Shown: positions 50,469 through 60,290 of the stretch, piece by piece
How positions within the stretch are numbered: position 1 is the first letter of the stretch
Layout of the letters: every line of letters starts with the position of its first letter
NCBI GenBank assembly: GCA_029891345.1
Contig: CM056997.1
Location: 212,575,212 to 212,639,211, forward strand
Direction of reading: 5' to 3'
DNA length: 64,000 nt
Source of the DNA: Dryococelus australis
Taxonomy: Eukaryota; Arthropoda; Insecta; Phasmatodea; Phasmatidae
Made by a program: the position numbers and the translations under genes
Notes under the pieces: model-generated
The model's input: only the letters and a program-made list of their open reading frames with translations
Databases searched by the model: none
What the model was told of the DNA's origin: nothing

Positions 50469-50709
50469 CACTGAAAAAAATATTTTGTGGCGGCCACAAA
50501 ATTATTTTGTCGGTATTCACCCTACCAAATTTTTTTGTAGAGTACACGAAACATTTTGCAGCTGCCACAAAATAAGTTTTTAGTGGCCACAAAAGTTTTG
50601 TGGCCACTAAAAACTTATTTTGTGGCAGCTACAAAATTTTTTATGTTCACCACAAAAAAAATCGGCAACAAAATATTTTTGTGGCCGCCACAAAATATTT
50701 TTTTCAGTG
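50469..50709. mobile_element. Foldback MITE-like element, near-complete palindrome
   Basis: Starts CACTGAAAAAAATATTTTG and ends with its reverse complement, CAAAATATTTTTTTCAGTG. The two halves pair along most of the length around a centre near 50589 (TTTTTAGTGGCCACAAAA facing TTTTGTGGCCACTAAAAA). Differences are confined to the middle of the arms. It encodes nothing. The layout fits a nonautonomous DNA transposon whose terminal repeats are almost the entire element. No convincing target-site duplication was seen. Confidence 0.8.
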
Positions 50710-50915
50710 TTGAGTGGCGAAATTCGATTCTTTCGGATTACTTCGTTTTATTAATAAACATATATATATGTAAATTCGATTCTTTCGGATTACTTCGTTT
50801 TATTAATAAACATATATATATGTTTATTAATAAAACGAAGTAATCCGAAAGAATCGAATTTCGCCACTCAACATATATATATATATATATATATGTTGAG
50901 TGGCGAAATTCGATA
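50709..50915. repeat. Direct and inverted copies of a ~60-bp unit, including a 90-bp perfect palindrome
   Basis: The unit starts GTTGAGTGGCGAAATTCGAT and continues TCTTTCGGATTACTTCG. It occurs forward at 50709-50770, forward without its head at 50772-50822, inverted at 50811-50872, and as a truncated forward head at 50894-50915. The segment 50772-50861 is a perfect 90-bp palindrome centred on CATATATATATG. TA microsatellite separates and flanks the copies. Confidence 0.9.
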
Positions 50916-50925
50916 TATATATATA

Positions 50926-50929
<4 letters not shown>

Positions 50930-51001
<72 letters not shown>
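50930..51001. repeat. (TA)n microsatellite
   Basis: About 36 TA dinucleotides following the rearranged inverted repeats. Translations across it are low-complexity artefacts. Confidence 0.95.
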
Positions 51002-51002
<1 letters not shown>

Positions 51003-53520
51003 CGTTTTGAATGCACTCAACACCCCATATAATGATGTGTTATTTTCGTATGTATCAATACACTGGAACTTACTTTTAACAGCTTCTTATAAAAACAAAT
51101 ATATTACAGACACACTGCAACTCAATTCGGGCGGAATGTAGACGGATCCATTATATGTTGTCGGAAGCACAGGTTTGGTGCCAAGAACATTACAAAGTAA
51201 GGAACGTTAGCTTTAAACGCAGCGAATGTTTCCCTAAAATAAATTTTACTTGCATTCACGACAGAGTATCAGTCACAACATTTCAGCATTTCATCCTATA
51301 TTCGATTGCATTGCAACATGGCATTCTACTCAACTATGAAATTTATTTTCAGGCAAAAATCTTATTAGGTCTCTCAGATGGAAAATATTTGAGACCGTGA
51401 CAGTTATTCAAACACACTAAGAAATATTTGAACACGATTAATTTTTTTTGACGGGAAAATTTGTGGGCTGTATTCCGCATAAAATATTCTTATCCCAAAT
51501 ATATATGGACACAAAACACACACACATACACACACGCGTACGTGAAAGTGAAAATTTGACCTTGCAAAAGGTGTTTTAGGTGTGGCCTGCATCAAGCATA
51601 GGAAACCCTGTTACATTTCCCCCCGTCATTTCCAGAGGCAATTTTCCCCTCCTCCCCGCTTATTTTCCGTCAGCTGTAGGGTTATGGCGAAGGAAGTTAC
51701 TTCAGCGACAGTGATTGGCGAGTGAACGACGAGCGAGAGAGGGGCGTGAATAAGGGAGAATGAAAGAGGAGAAGGAGGAGGTCAGTTCAGTCCAGAAATA
51801 CACCCTCGCTACACCTGGTATCGGGTGCGCCATCTTGACTGGGACAAAGTGCCTGAGGTGATTCACAAACTCCAAGACGCCGAATTGTATATGTCTCCGG
51901 CTGTCGCTGCCTCGTGTGGTCTATTCTGGGACCGCAATACGAGGTAGTAAATGTTCTGATTGTCCTCGTGAATCAATTTTTCGATAAACCGTTGGACTTC
52001 ATCGTAATGGAAAATGTTGTCTGCTTTAGCCGCCCAGTACTTTCTATCCCATTAAATGTTAACCTCTCTTATATTCTTATATCAATGCTTGTGGATGATA
52101 TTTACCAACCTCTTGTGTTCGTTTAACTATCACTATTACGCCACTACGTTCACATAATTTTTTGATATTCTACTTTATAAAGTTTGTGGTCGTTCAATAT
52201 TCCTTCAGATAACCACACAGTAAACACGCGAAATTAAAAATAAATAAATAAATGTTCTTTATGATTTCCTACAGGACGAGATAGTTCCAGGAACTAGCTT
52301 GCAATAAATAATACGATAATTTTATGCTACGCGGAAGAAAAGTTTAGAAGCCCGTCTAAAATATTTCCCTTAAAAGTTGGCATTTGGGCATTTGGTACAC
52401 GATTAACACTTTCATACTTAATAACAATTTTTAAATACATTAGTTTATTTGTGTATTAATTTTTACTAAAATATTTACACCATTCATTCCAAAGTTTCGG
52501 ATAACTTATTCAAATGATGATATAAGTTCAGCTGTCAAAATAATCATTAAACGTTGTTAATGTTCTAGCATAGCCAGGCATATGCACAATTATTTTAAGA
52601 ATACTTCATAATGAGGAAATGAAAAACCTCCTGAACTTCCAATATTTTCGCTGCACCTTCAGGAAGTGGTTTTCATCTGATATAACTTAACAGTGTTTTA
52701 TACGAAAAGAAATAATATGCTATTACGTTTACAATTTGTTATTTGGGTTGCAGAATTTTTTTACCGTTGCAGCACATTATTTTTCCGGATTGTCTGTTTA
52801 AGCGGAGTTCTACCGAATACGCAGGAGAAAAGAAGTGTGACACTTGCTTAAACTGACATATATAACATGGTACGAGGTTCCATAAATGCTTGTGCAATAT
52901 CCGTTATAGCAGCGATTATACAAGTTAATAAGGCACCCGTCGTGACATTTGTCACCTTGTACTACCAGACTTCATACCAGGTTTGGTAATAGGACCTGTC
53001 ATCATTTCCATGACAAGTCCTAAACCAGCTTTCGTACCATGTCTCAGTATTGATTATACGTTCGTGAGGTTGAAACTCCTTCAGATGGCATTAATATACC
53101 ACAAACGCAAGTCATATTTTAAACTATAAGTATTAATTACTGGTGGAAAGAATTGCTTAGGTAATGAGAATATAATACGGAACATTTTTCTAATTGCCTG
53201 ATTTTTCAAACCGTGGCGCTTTCGTCTGATTGCCAACGGTTTTCAACCAACATTATCCTACTGGTTAGGTCGTCGTCTGACAAGCTCGCAGCTAGGCGGC
53301 GAATGGGGAACTGCTTGCTGCCACATTGCTAGCACGTGAGGTCGTTTTCCTTGCTCGTGCGGGAAAAAGTTCTGGATACTCGCTGCAGTTTCTCCTGTGT
53401 ACGATTTGTTGGCTTGTAGCGTCATCATAAACACAGGCGCTTTGTTCAAGACAGTACAAAAACGCAACGTTTGACATCTCGTCGGCAGCAAGGTCACTGG
53501 AGACGAAGCAAGTTGCACAG
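51002..53520. other. No gene recognised
   Basis: Short frames at 51155-51400 and 51914-52126 lack motifs. A purine-rich GAGAGAGGGGCG/AGGAGAAGGAGGAGG patch lies at 51.73-51.78 kb. An imperfect hairpin with GGACCTGTCAT and ATGACAAGTCC lies near 53.0 kb. Confidence 0.45.
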
Positions 53521-53660
53521 ATGAGCAGGAACTAGGAATGAATCGACAATGGTTTGTACGTGGTAAAGAATCGTTCCAGCATTCGCCTGGGGGTGAATTC
53601 TGGAAACTATGGAGAACACGGAATCAAACCCAGGCCCTCCCGAATGCGCCACCTCACACG
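53521..53660 (-). repeat. tRNA-derived SINE, family 2, partial
   Basis: On the minus strand GTGAGGTGGCGCATTCGGGA is followed by GGGTTTGATTCCGTG (B-box), CCCCAGGCGAATGCTGG and GGTTTGTACGTGG-type sequence. The GAATGCTGG core is shared with the 3.2-kb copy. Confidence 0.6.
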
Positions 53661-55139
53661 GTAATTGATATAGTGCTGTTCCCTGGGCAATCAGGCTGGT
53701 TTTCCATTGCTTTGCACCGCGTGGACGTCAAACAGACCAAGTAATCACAAAATTACAAAATCACAAAATTATAAAACATAAGTTGGTAATCTGAAAATTA
53801 TTTTGTGAGTGTGAACTTCGCAAACTCATTGTGGCAAGAGCAAAATTATATTTTCCAGCAATGCTTACTGGCAACCATAAAATCAATGCGTGGAGGCACC
53901 TGTGTTTCGCGAAAAAGTTCCAGGACTAGCCTAGTTGTACTCAAAAACACTTTATTTCAGATTATATTGGTTGAATGATTCTAGTTGCTACGCATCTTAG
54001 GTGTCTGTCGGAGAATAATGGGTGTTCGCTGTTGGAACAATTTAATTCTGATTGGCGCAGTTAGGTAAAATTTGTCTTTTCTCAAATAAAAGTAGCCAAT
54101 AGTGAAACAATGCGTCAAGCATTCACGTGGTATATTCAAGACTAGCTTGGACGTAAATGTTTTCCGAAAAATGGGTGTCTCTTTATATGTGGTCACCAGA
54201 AGAACAATGTGCTTGGGGGCAATAATTAAATGCGTTCGTTAACCGAATCAAAAACGTTACGTTACTGGCAGCAATACTGGTTAGTAGGGGGTCATAAAAG
54301 TAAGTAGTGGGAGCGAGATGTGTGTAATTCCTTCACCCGTGCCCCCACCCCTCCCCAACCACACCTGCTTGTGTGTACCCTCTCCCCTCTCCTTCTCAGA
54401 GGTATGCTGACATTCGTTATACCACTCCCCATCACCCCTTTCTCCGAGGTGGGTTATGATAGGCTATTTGAGTGTTACACCGTCGTGCTGGTGGTTGTGG
54501 GCATTGCTACCCCTTCGTGCAGATGGGTTACCCCTCCTTTGCTGGAAGTGTGCTGCGATTGGTCGGTTTGATCTTGGAGCAAGAAAGGTACAAGGTGCAC
54601 TGGGAAGAATCGATGTTGACAGTTCGGAGTATGATGAAGGAATGAGCTCTGATGGTGGGTGAATGGGATTCAGGAGTCTGGAGTAAGTCTTAGGTCAGAT
54701 GGTGGGTGAGGGGAGAGATGAGATGGTCAGGAGTGGCATAGGTGTTACCGTTTCGAAGTCTTACGCACAAGTGAGCTCTGGAGAAACATAACTCTGTCAT
54801 TTCCAGAGATTTACGAGCGAATGAGGTCGGAATTGTGCAATGGCCATTAAAAATGGAATAATAATATTAATATTAATAATAAGTAGCGAAACATTAATTA
54901 AAGTAATTGAAATAAAAAGGTACAGAGACATTAATTTATTGAATTATTACATGTCGCAAGTACCAATTACACAAGTACAAAATATAATTATGCATACAGA
55001 GACCCTAATTGCAAATCCACACCCTGTCATTCCTGAGTGCAGACTGAGTTCCTATCACCAGAATGAATGCTTATAACCCCGGCAGCCATATTGCAACAAG
55101 TTACATAAATAAAGAGCTGGTATTTATTTTAGAAAATTG
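53661..55139. other. No gene recognised; left flank of Maverick remnant 2
   Basis: GC-richer sequence at 54.3-54.8 kb with CCCCTCC words and short frames lacking motifs. The Maverick terminal inverted repeat should lie somewhere here, but no AGT-type terminus could be identified by eye. Confidence 0.4.
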
Positions 55140-56071
55140 GTAGTCTATGTATGAGAGTGGCAGATGTATAGGGATAGGCATGGTTGTTTAAATAAAGTTT
55201 AATATTTTTGATATTGCAATGGTGAAACACTGATCTGTCTGCTCTTAAATGGTTTCGTTGGTTTGTTTAAAACATATGACATATATCAATTTTTCATTTG
55301 AGAAATTTTATTTTACATTACATTCGATTTTCTGTGCTGGTAATGAAGGAAACATTTTCACACTACAACTTCTAAATGCAAGATCTAGGTTCATGCCTTT
55401 TTCAATATACTTTAGAAATCTTATGCATTCATGAGTATTAAATTCTATGTCTGGTATCAACCATTCTAAACAGCTTAATTTAAATGTTACAAATTCGTCG
55501 TCATTGCCTGTGTTGCATACGGCATTCAAGTGTGTATTACCAAACAAAATAACTATTTCTTGTTTAGCATTTACTATAACATGCGTATAGTTTTCTGCGA
55601 ATCCTAGTACCATACTCAAAGGTATTACAACTTCATATTTCCCACTTGGGTTTATTTCTAGTTTGTAATTCTTAACGTGGTATCACCCCACCATAAGACT
55701 TGTATAAATGTTGTTTGTAGTTTTCAAGATACAGTTTTTTTATAATGGAAGTGATTCCAACATCGCAAGTTTGATCGATTTCAGCACCATTCAGTAATTA
55801 TGCAATTCTGTCAATCAAATTAAGTATCCTGTTTCTCACTATTCCTGTAGTCACTAAATTACTTGCAGCTGCTGTATTTATAATTGTTCCTCTGAAGCAT
55901 AGACTTGATTTCGATGGAAAACTATAAATGTCTTGATTCTGGACAGGTATTCTTATTTCTGATGGAAATGTTTATGGGCCTGCTCTGAATGGTCCGTATA
56001 CATGTATCTCAGTGCTGGTTACAGCATCCTCATAACTTACAAACCTGCTCAACATTAAGTATGTTTTCCAT
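55140..56071 (-). pseudogene. Maverick/Polinton major capsid (hexon-like) protein pseudogene, remnant 2
   Basis: A possible start is at 56071 (MENILNVEQ). The hallmarks follow in order: PSEIRIPVQNQDIYSFPSKS, LIDRIA with a stop, then LLNGAEIDQ, DVGITSIIKK, INPSGKYEVVIPLSM, VLGFAENYTHVIVNAKQE, LEWLIPDIEF, FLKYIEKGMN and LAFRSC. After further breaks a decayed IYVICFKQTN segment and QCFTIAISKIL near 55.2 kb match the next family block. The C-terminal HDR-ending block seen in remnant 1 is missing or unrecognisable. The longest clean piece is 55619-55308. Stops and frame changes make it non-functional. It retains the central part that remnant 1 lost. Confidence 0.85.
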
Positions 56072-56329
56072 CTCTATAACTTTATATTCCAAGTCTTTGA
56101 AAAACAAGTTGTTGCCCCACGTTAACCTCACGGGTTTCCCAACTGAACAAAATATTTAACTATTGTGTTTACGTTTTTATTATTAGTTTTCTTTGAAACA
56201 TAGTTCTTAACTAAACCTCCCACTTTAGGAATGTAATGACTATGATACACTATACCAATTTTGATTACATTTCCACAATGCACGTGTTTATATACAATTT
56301 AATATTTTTCAAATATAAGCACATGGTAA

Positions 56330-56979
56330 CTTAATTTATAAAGTTTATAAGTTTACCATTTTGTCAACAAAATTAACAATTAATTAATCTAAACGATTAA
56401 GTATTGCCAGAAGATAAATTAACCTACTAGGTTTTTCAATTATTTTGTATCCTGGTGCGACTGAACATTTAGATTCTTGTAGTGTGTGTGTTATCTTTCC
56501 ATTGAAATACGTACCACCTATGATAGTTATATTTATACGACACACATTATTATCAGTTAGAATGTTAAATTTGGTAGGAAATTCATGTAGTTGGTTTGCT
56601 GGAAAAATTGCCTTTTCAGAACCTAACATTGATGCAATTGAATAATTTTGCATGAAATAATAGTCGACATCACTGTGCATTAGAGAACTCAGAGAGTTGG
56701 ATTGCCTTGTAATACAAAGTTGACATTTTCAGGAACATTAAACTTTATATAACTAATCAGGTCCGCTAGTTTGTATGAACCAATGGGTACAATTATTGTG
56801 TGTGTCTCATCAACAATAAGTTATGTGAATGGTTTGTTGTATGTGTCCCTGTTTGGAATGTTGTTATATGTTGTAACCTCAATTAAACTGATTAGCCACT
56901 CATCATCTAAATTCAATGATGGAAAATAAATTGAGCGCAGTTGCGACGAGTTGCCAGCTACAGTTAATGTAATTAACAT
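56330..56979 (-). pseudogene. Maverick/Polinton minor capsid (penton-like) protein pseudogene, remnant 2
   Basis: Starts at the ATG at 56979 (MLITLTVAGNSSQL), then LNLDDEWLISLIEV and TTYNNIPNRD. After a stop come VPIGSYKLADLISYI and NVNFVLQGNPTL. The open piece 56680-56384 gives DVDYYF, SIASMLGSE, CRINITIIGGTYFNGK, VAPGYKIIEKPSRLIYL, and then a decayed C-terminus past another stop. Same module order as remnant 1 (WSIGLVDF / IPNAD / IGSYETDD / YF / VPPGYK). The upstream protease frame runs into this gene without a stop. Confidence 0.85.
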
Positions 56980-56984
56980 TTCAC

Positions 56985-57405
56985 CAACATGTTTTACTAC
57001 TACATAAGTGTGTACATACGAAAACCTACTTATACTCAAAAACTTTAAACATGTATATCCACAATTATACATGTTTTGTAATTGTTCTGTTTCGTAATTG
57101 TACTTTTATTTGCACATTCTTTAAATAGTTACACATTTCAAATGGCAGATTTAAACAGTCAAATCTGTCATAATAAACTGCATTACATCCGTTTTCAATT
57201 AGTGCAACCCAATGTGTTCCTTTTGAGTCTAAATTGACTACCATACATTCACAAATGTACAGTTTCAATAGTAAATCGTCTCTCATGAAAACTGAGCACA
57301 GTTACAGAATCTTAAATTTCTTTACAAATACAATAATGTACCTGTCTGTAAGCGCATGTTTCGGAAGTTTATCTAAGACTTTCTGCACTTCTTCCCTAAT
57401 TTTGA
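56985..57405 (-). pseudogene. Maverick/Polinton adenain-like cysteine protease pseudogene, remnant 2
   Basis: Reading from about 57.40 kb: LPKHALTDRYIIVFVKKFKI, then VFMRDD, VVNLDSKGTHWVALIENG (catalytic His about 57210), YYDRFD (acidic residue), LPFEMCNYL. One frame change later come YNYETEQLQ and YNCGYTCLKFL, with the nucleophile Cys at 57061-57063. These are the adenain-family blocks LTD...FRGVFMRD...GTHW...DSFG...NCGHLCL. Unlike remnant 1, both catalytic His and Cys remain. The C-terminal frame continues into the minor capsid start at 56979. A frameshift near 57.09 kb and weak N-terminal matches indicate decay. Confidence 0.85.
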
Positions 57406-57410
57406 GTTAT

Positions 57411-57925
57411 TCAGCCTCTTCCAACTTCGTACTGTTTAAGGAAAATTCCCTTCCAACTTGATTTAACTGCTCTACTAATTGCCGAAGCTCCACTCAGGCG
57501 TGATCCGAAAGCTGTGAATGCTAGAAATATGTATGACAATACACCACCTTCCTTCTTTGCTTTGTTTTTTTGGTTTGCATTTTGACTCGCCAACTCCCAT
57601 TCCTTTTTTCACTTTTGCATGGATTACTTTGTCAGCAACCCAAACTTCTTACTTTTCACCTGTGGATGTGGATTGGTTCTTCCCTAATACTTGCTGCTTT
57701 GTCAGCCAATATAGTGACTGCCGTATGTCACTGTTACAAATCGTTTGTTTGAGAAAATGCAATGTTGTATTGCTTACACGCGTTATCTGATGTGTTTATT
57801 CCCTGGTTGTTATGTGCCAATATTTTTGTTAGATTAATTTCTCGTCTGCAATAATTGTCTTTTGGTAAATGTAACTCAAATGGTAGTTTATTAATCAATA
57901 TGTTAAAAAAATGATTTACCCTTTC
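57411..57925 (-). pseudogene. Maverick/adintovirus phospholipase-A2-domain virion protein pseudogene
   Basis: From about 57.92 kb the translation runs LINKLPFELHLPKDNYC, then EINLTKILAHNNQGINTSD and ACKQYNIAFSQ (57781-57751), then a stop. Other frames give ADKAASIREE and HAKVKKGMGV. The last piece (57593-57411) has KKEGGVLSYIFLAF, a hydrophobic stretch, SGASAISRAVKSS and IFLKQYEVGRG. The family reads LPFELHxPG.xYCGPGT.L...ACK.HDIAY, a parvovirus VP1-type PLA2 thought to breach endosomal membranes. It ends with a hydrophobic Gly/Ala segment and an LYLKPYK-G tail. Here the calcium loop is lost (CGPG to CRRE), and the catalytic His-Asp is Tyr-Asn. One gene split by frameshifts is the likeliest reading. 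Confidence 0.75.
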
Positions 57926-58696
57926 TGATGCATTTAGTATGACACATTATGTACAACTGATTGCAATCGTAGATATATATGTTTTTATATAGTTTTTTAC
58001 ATCATATATGCCAGTTTTGCTTACAATGAAGGTAGTGAAACAAAATATATAACTACCCATAAATGCACCAAAGTACAAAACCATAATTGAACAGAAAAGC
58101 AGTATAATTTTACTATCAAACATTCATTGTATTATAAGTGGTTCATCACTGTGTGGAAATACATGTGTCATTATGTCACTATTATAACATCCACAAGGCT
58201 TCAAGTTAGAAAAGGTGTAAGTGTTTTATTAGAGAATCCACGAAGACAAATATCAAAGTTTAGTGAGTATTTTGTCATCAATTGGCGGAATGCTATATTT
58301 CGCTTTTAGAAGTAAAGACAAGTGACACATTTCCTAATTCACTATTTACATTTGACGATATCTGGAATGAACGGCAGGGACAAATTTAGCAATATTTTAG
58401 TTTTGGGATACATTCAAATATCGAATGTTTTATCTGTCACAAAGTTATACTTTGATTCCAAAACACAAATGAGATAATAACACAAACATGTTAATTGTTT
58501 TCCTAATGGACAATTTGTACCTACAATACATTTACAGTTACTCTCTTTTGGGCAATATGCCATTTACAAAGTTCAAAGTAATGTGTTTCTTATGCTGGAA
58601 ACAAATGTTTTGTTTGCAAGTAATTATTCCTGTACTGTCACTATATAGGGGTAGATATTGTTGTGGTTTTGACACTTTTATACTACCAGATGAAGA
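57926..58696. other. Divergence point between the two Maverick gene sets; no gene recognised
   Basis: Minus-strand capsid genes end here and plus-strand genes begin, so the promoters of both sets would lie in this interval. I searched both strands for a P-loop FtsK-type packaging ATPase and found none. A minus-strand stretch with ITCKQNICFQHKKH near 58.6 kb is Cys/His-rich but too short to name. Confidence 0.45.
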
Positions 58697-59131
58697 ATGA
58701 GTTTATCAAAGTTTGGACATAGTGGAATACATCGCAGTCATACATGTATAAACAGAACACATGATAGTACTTGTAATGTTAATGGACATATTTTACATAA
58801 TGTTGGTGCACCAATGCAATATAGTGATGCAACAAATTAGCTATTTGTCGAAAACTTAAACAGTGTTACGTAAGAAGTATTTAAGTCACAGACAGCTATT
58901 ATACAAGATAAGTTGAAAAAGTTTAATGAAGGGAATGATAATGTTTATAAGAAAACTATCGTAATTTCGAATATTTTAACCTATATTCTGAATAATTTTC
59001 AGAGCAATGAAATTATAATTTACAAAAGTTTAGATGGCTTAACCAATAACATCAATGTTATTGTAAATGCACTTACTATAACACAACTTACAGAAATGCA
59101 AAATCAACTAAGAGTTTTAATTAATGATTAG
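58697..59131 (+). pseudogene. Maverick fibre/tail-like protein pseudogene
   Basis: An ATG at 58697 opens MSLSKFGHSG, then GHILHNVGAPMQYSDATN, a stop, LFVENLNSV, another stop, and a long helical segment (58913-59131) with regular hydrophobic and polar residues, NNFQSNEIIIY and LTEMQNQLRVLIND. The block NVG.P....DA...KFV is shared with proteins of arthropod Mavericks and resembles the NVg.P.n..DAvtKkYVd joint of phage and viral fibre proteins. The family assignment is by resemblance; a spike or fibre role is inferred. The downstream segment looks able to form a coiled coil. Two stops show decay. Confidence 0.6.
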
Positions 59132-59272
59132 CAAATGCACATTACAAATAAATTAGGTGGTGTTTTAAGTAATATTTAAAAGGCGCACCCTAATTGCAGT
59201 AATGTTGCAGGTAGGAAACGAACCCAATAGGTTATCTAAATAGTGGGGGACCTACATTATTTAGTACATAAT

Positions 59273-59905
59273 GTCTGCTGAGATATCGAATTTGCACACT
59301 GTTATAAGTGCTGTTAAGGAAGAAAATTCACAAGCTGAGAGAGCAGGAATGGACCATGATGTTTAAATGAACAAGTATGCTGTACTGTTACAAGTAAATC
59401 GGACACATTACAGGAAACATTACATATTGAGAAAACATGTGATATTAAGACTAAATTAACTTTGAAGACTAAACGACCTTAAAATGATTAACATTCATAG
59501 TTAACTCATAAATATTTAGCTTTGAAAAGCACGTAGCCAGCTCGCGACATACTAGGTGTATATCGTCACAGAAAAGGATAGTTTTTCGGATATTCCACAA
59601 TAATGTTTTTCCCTGAAGACAAGATTCAAATAGGTGTTGATGTATTTGATGCAAGTGAGGAAATGTTTGAATTATTATTTAAAAACTACCCACCTGGGTA
59701 TTATGACACTGATTTCGATAAATGTAAGGAGCTTATCAATGTACAAATGCTTATTTTCTCTTAAACAGTATTGACAAAGATCACCCGAAATTACATTTAT
59801 AGGGGGAAATTATTGATAGTGGGATATTTATAGATGAAGTTGATGATGATAATATTTCACATACATTTTGGGACAACCCGAACAAATTTGTAATGTTTTA
59901 AATTA
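59273..59905 (+). pseudogene. Conserved Maverick protein of unknown function, pseudogene
   Basis: An ATG at 59273 opens MSAEISNLHTVISAVKEENS, a helical N-terminus that soon meets stops. At about 59.61-59.72 kb come IQIGVDVFDASEEMFELLF and NYPPGYYDTDFDKCKELI, and at 59.84-59.90 kb VDDDNISHTFWDDPNKFV. I recall these as the two conserved blocks (..YDGTPGLxELLFxKxPxxY.. and ..YVYWDDPNELVxRL..) of an uncharacterised protein encoded next to the integrase in arthropod Mavericks. Its function is not known to me. The linking sequence is out of frame, so the gene is dead. Confidence 0.65.
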
Positions 59906-59925
59906 CTTATAGCTTCAAAGCAGGC

Positions 59926-60290
59926 TTGTATGAAATGAGTTTAATTTCGAGACACAACTTAATATACCAGTACATTCTAACTCTATTTGACATATATTTA
60001 AAATATGCATTTGTCGTTCCAGTGAAGAATAAAAGTGGGAAACAAGTTGCTGACGCAATGTGTAGTATTTTAAAGGAAAGCATACCTCATCACTTTCACA
60101 TGGACCAAGGGACAGAATTCATTAATTTACACTATAAAAAGTTAATGACAATTTATGTCATTATTCTGGAGTAAAATGTGCTGTGTTTGAGAATTTCAAG
60201 AAGAGTTTATAACAGCTAATCTACAAGTGGTTTACATATAGTGGTACTTATAATTGGCTGGATATTTTACCTAAGGAGGATGCACTTCCC
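59926..60290 (+). pseudogene. Maverick/Polinton integrase (retroviral-type DDE) pseudogene
   Basis: Such integrases insert the linear element into host DNA. The core reads ILTLFDIYLKYAFVVPVKNK (first D at about 59989), KQVADAMCSIL, HFHMDQGTEFINLHYKKLM (second D at about 60103). After one frame change comes HYSGVKCAVFENFKKSL (E at about 60189), and after a stop YKWFTYSGTYNWLDILPKED. Spacing and order match the LLTVIDVFSKYAWVVPLK...TDKGTEF...VERFNRTLK...WxxVLP family. All three catalytic positions survive, although the frame is broken at least twice. The N-terminal zinc-binding domain and the chromodomain are not recognisable. It lies between the unknown Maverick protein and the polymerase. Confidence 0.85.

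Noticed and set aside
58488..58700. Cys-rich frames possibly marking a piggyBac-type Cys/His domain (minus strand CKQNICFQHKKH)
   Set aside because: Too few ordered Cys/His residues, no DDD transposase core nearby, and it sits inside the Maverick divergence interval.
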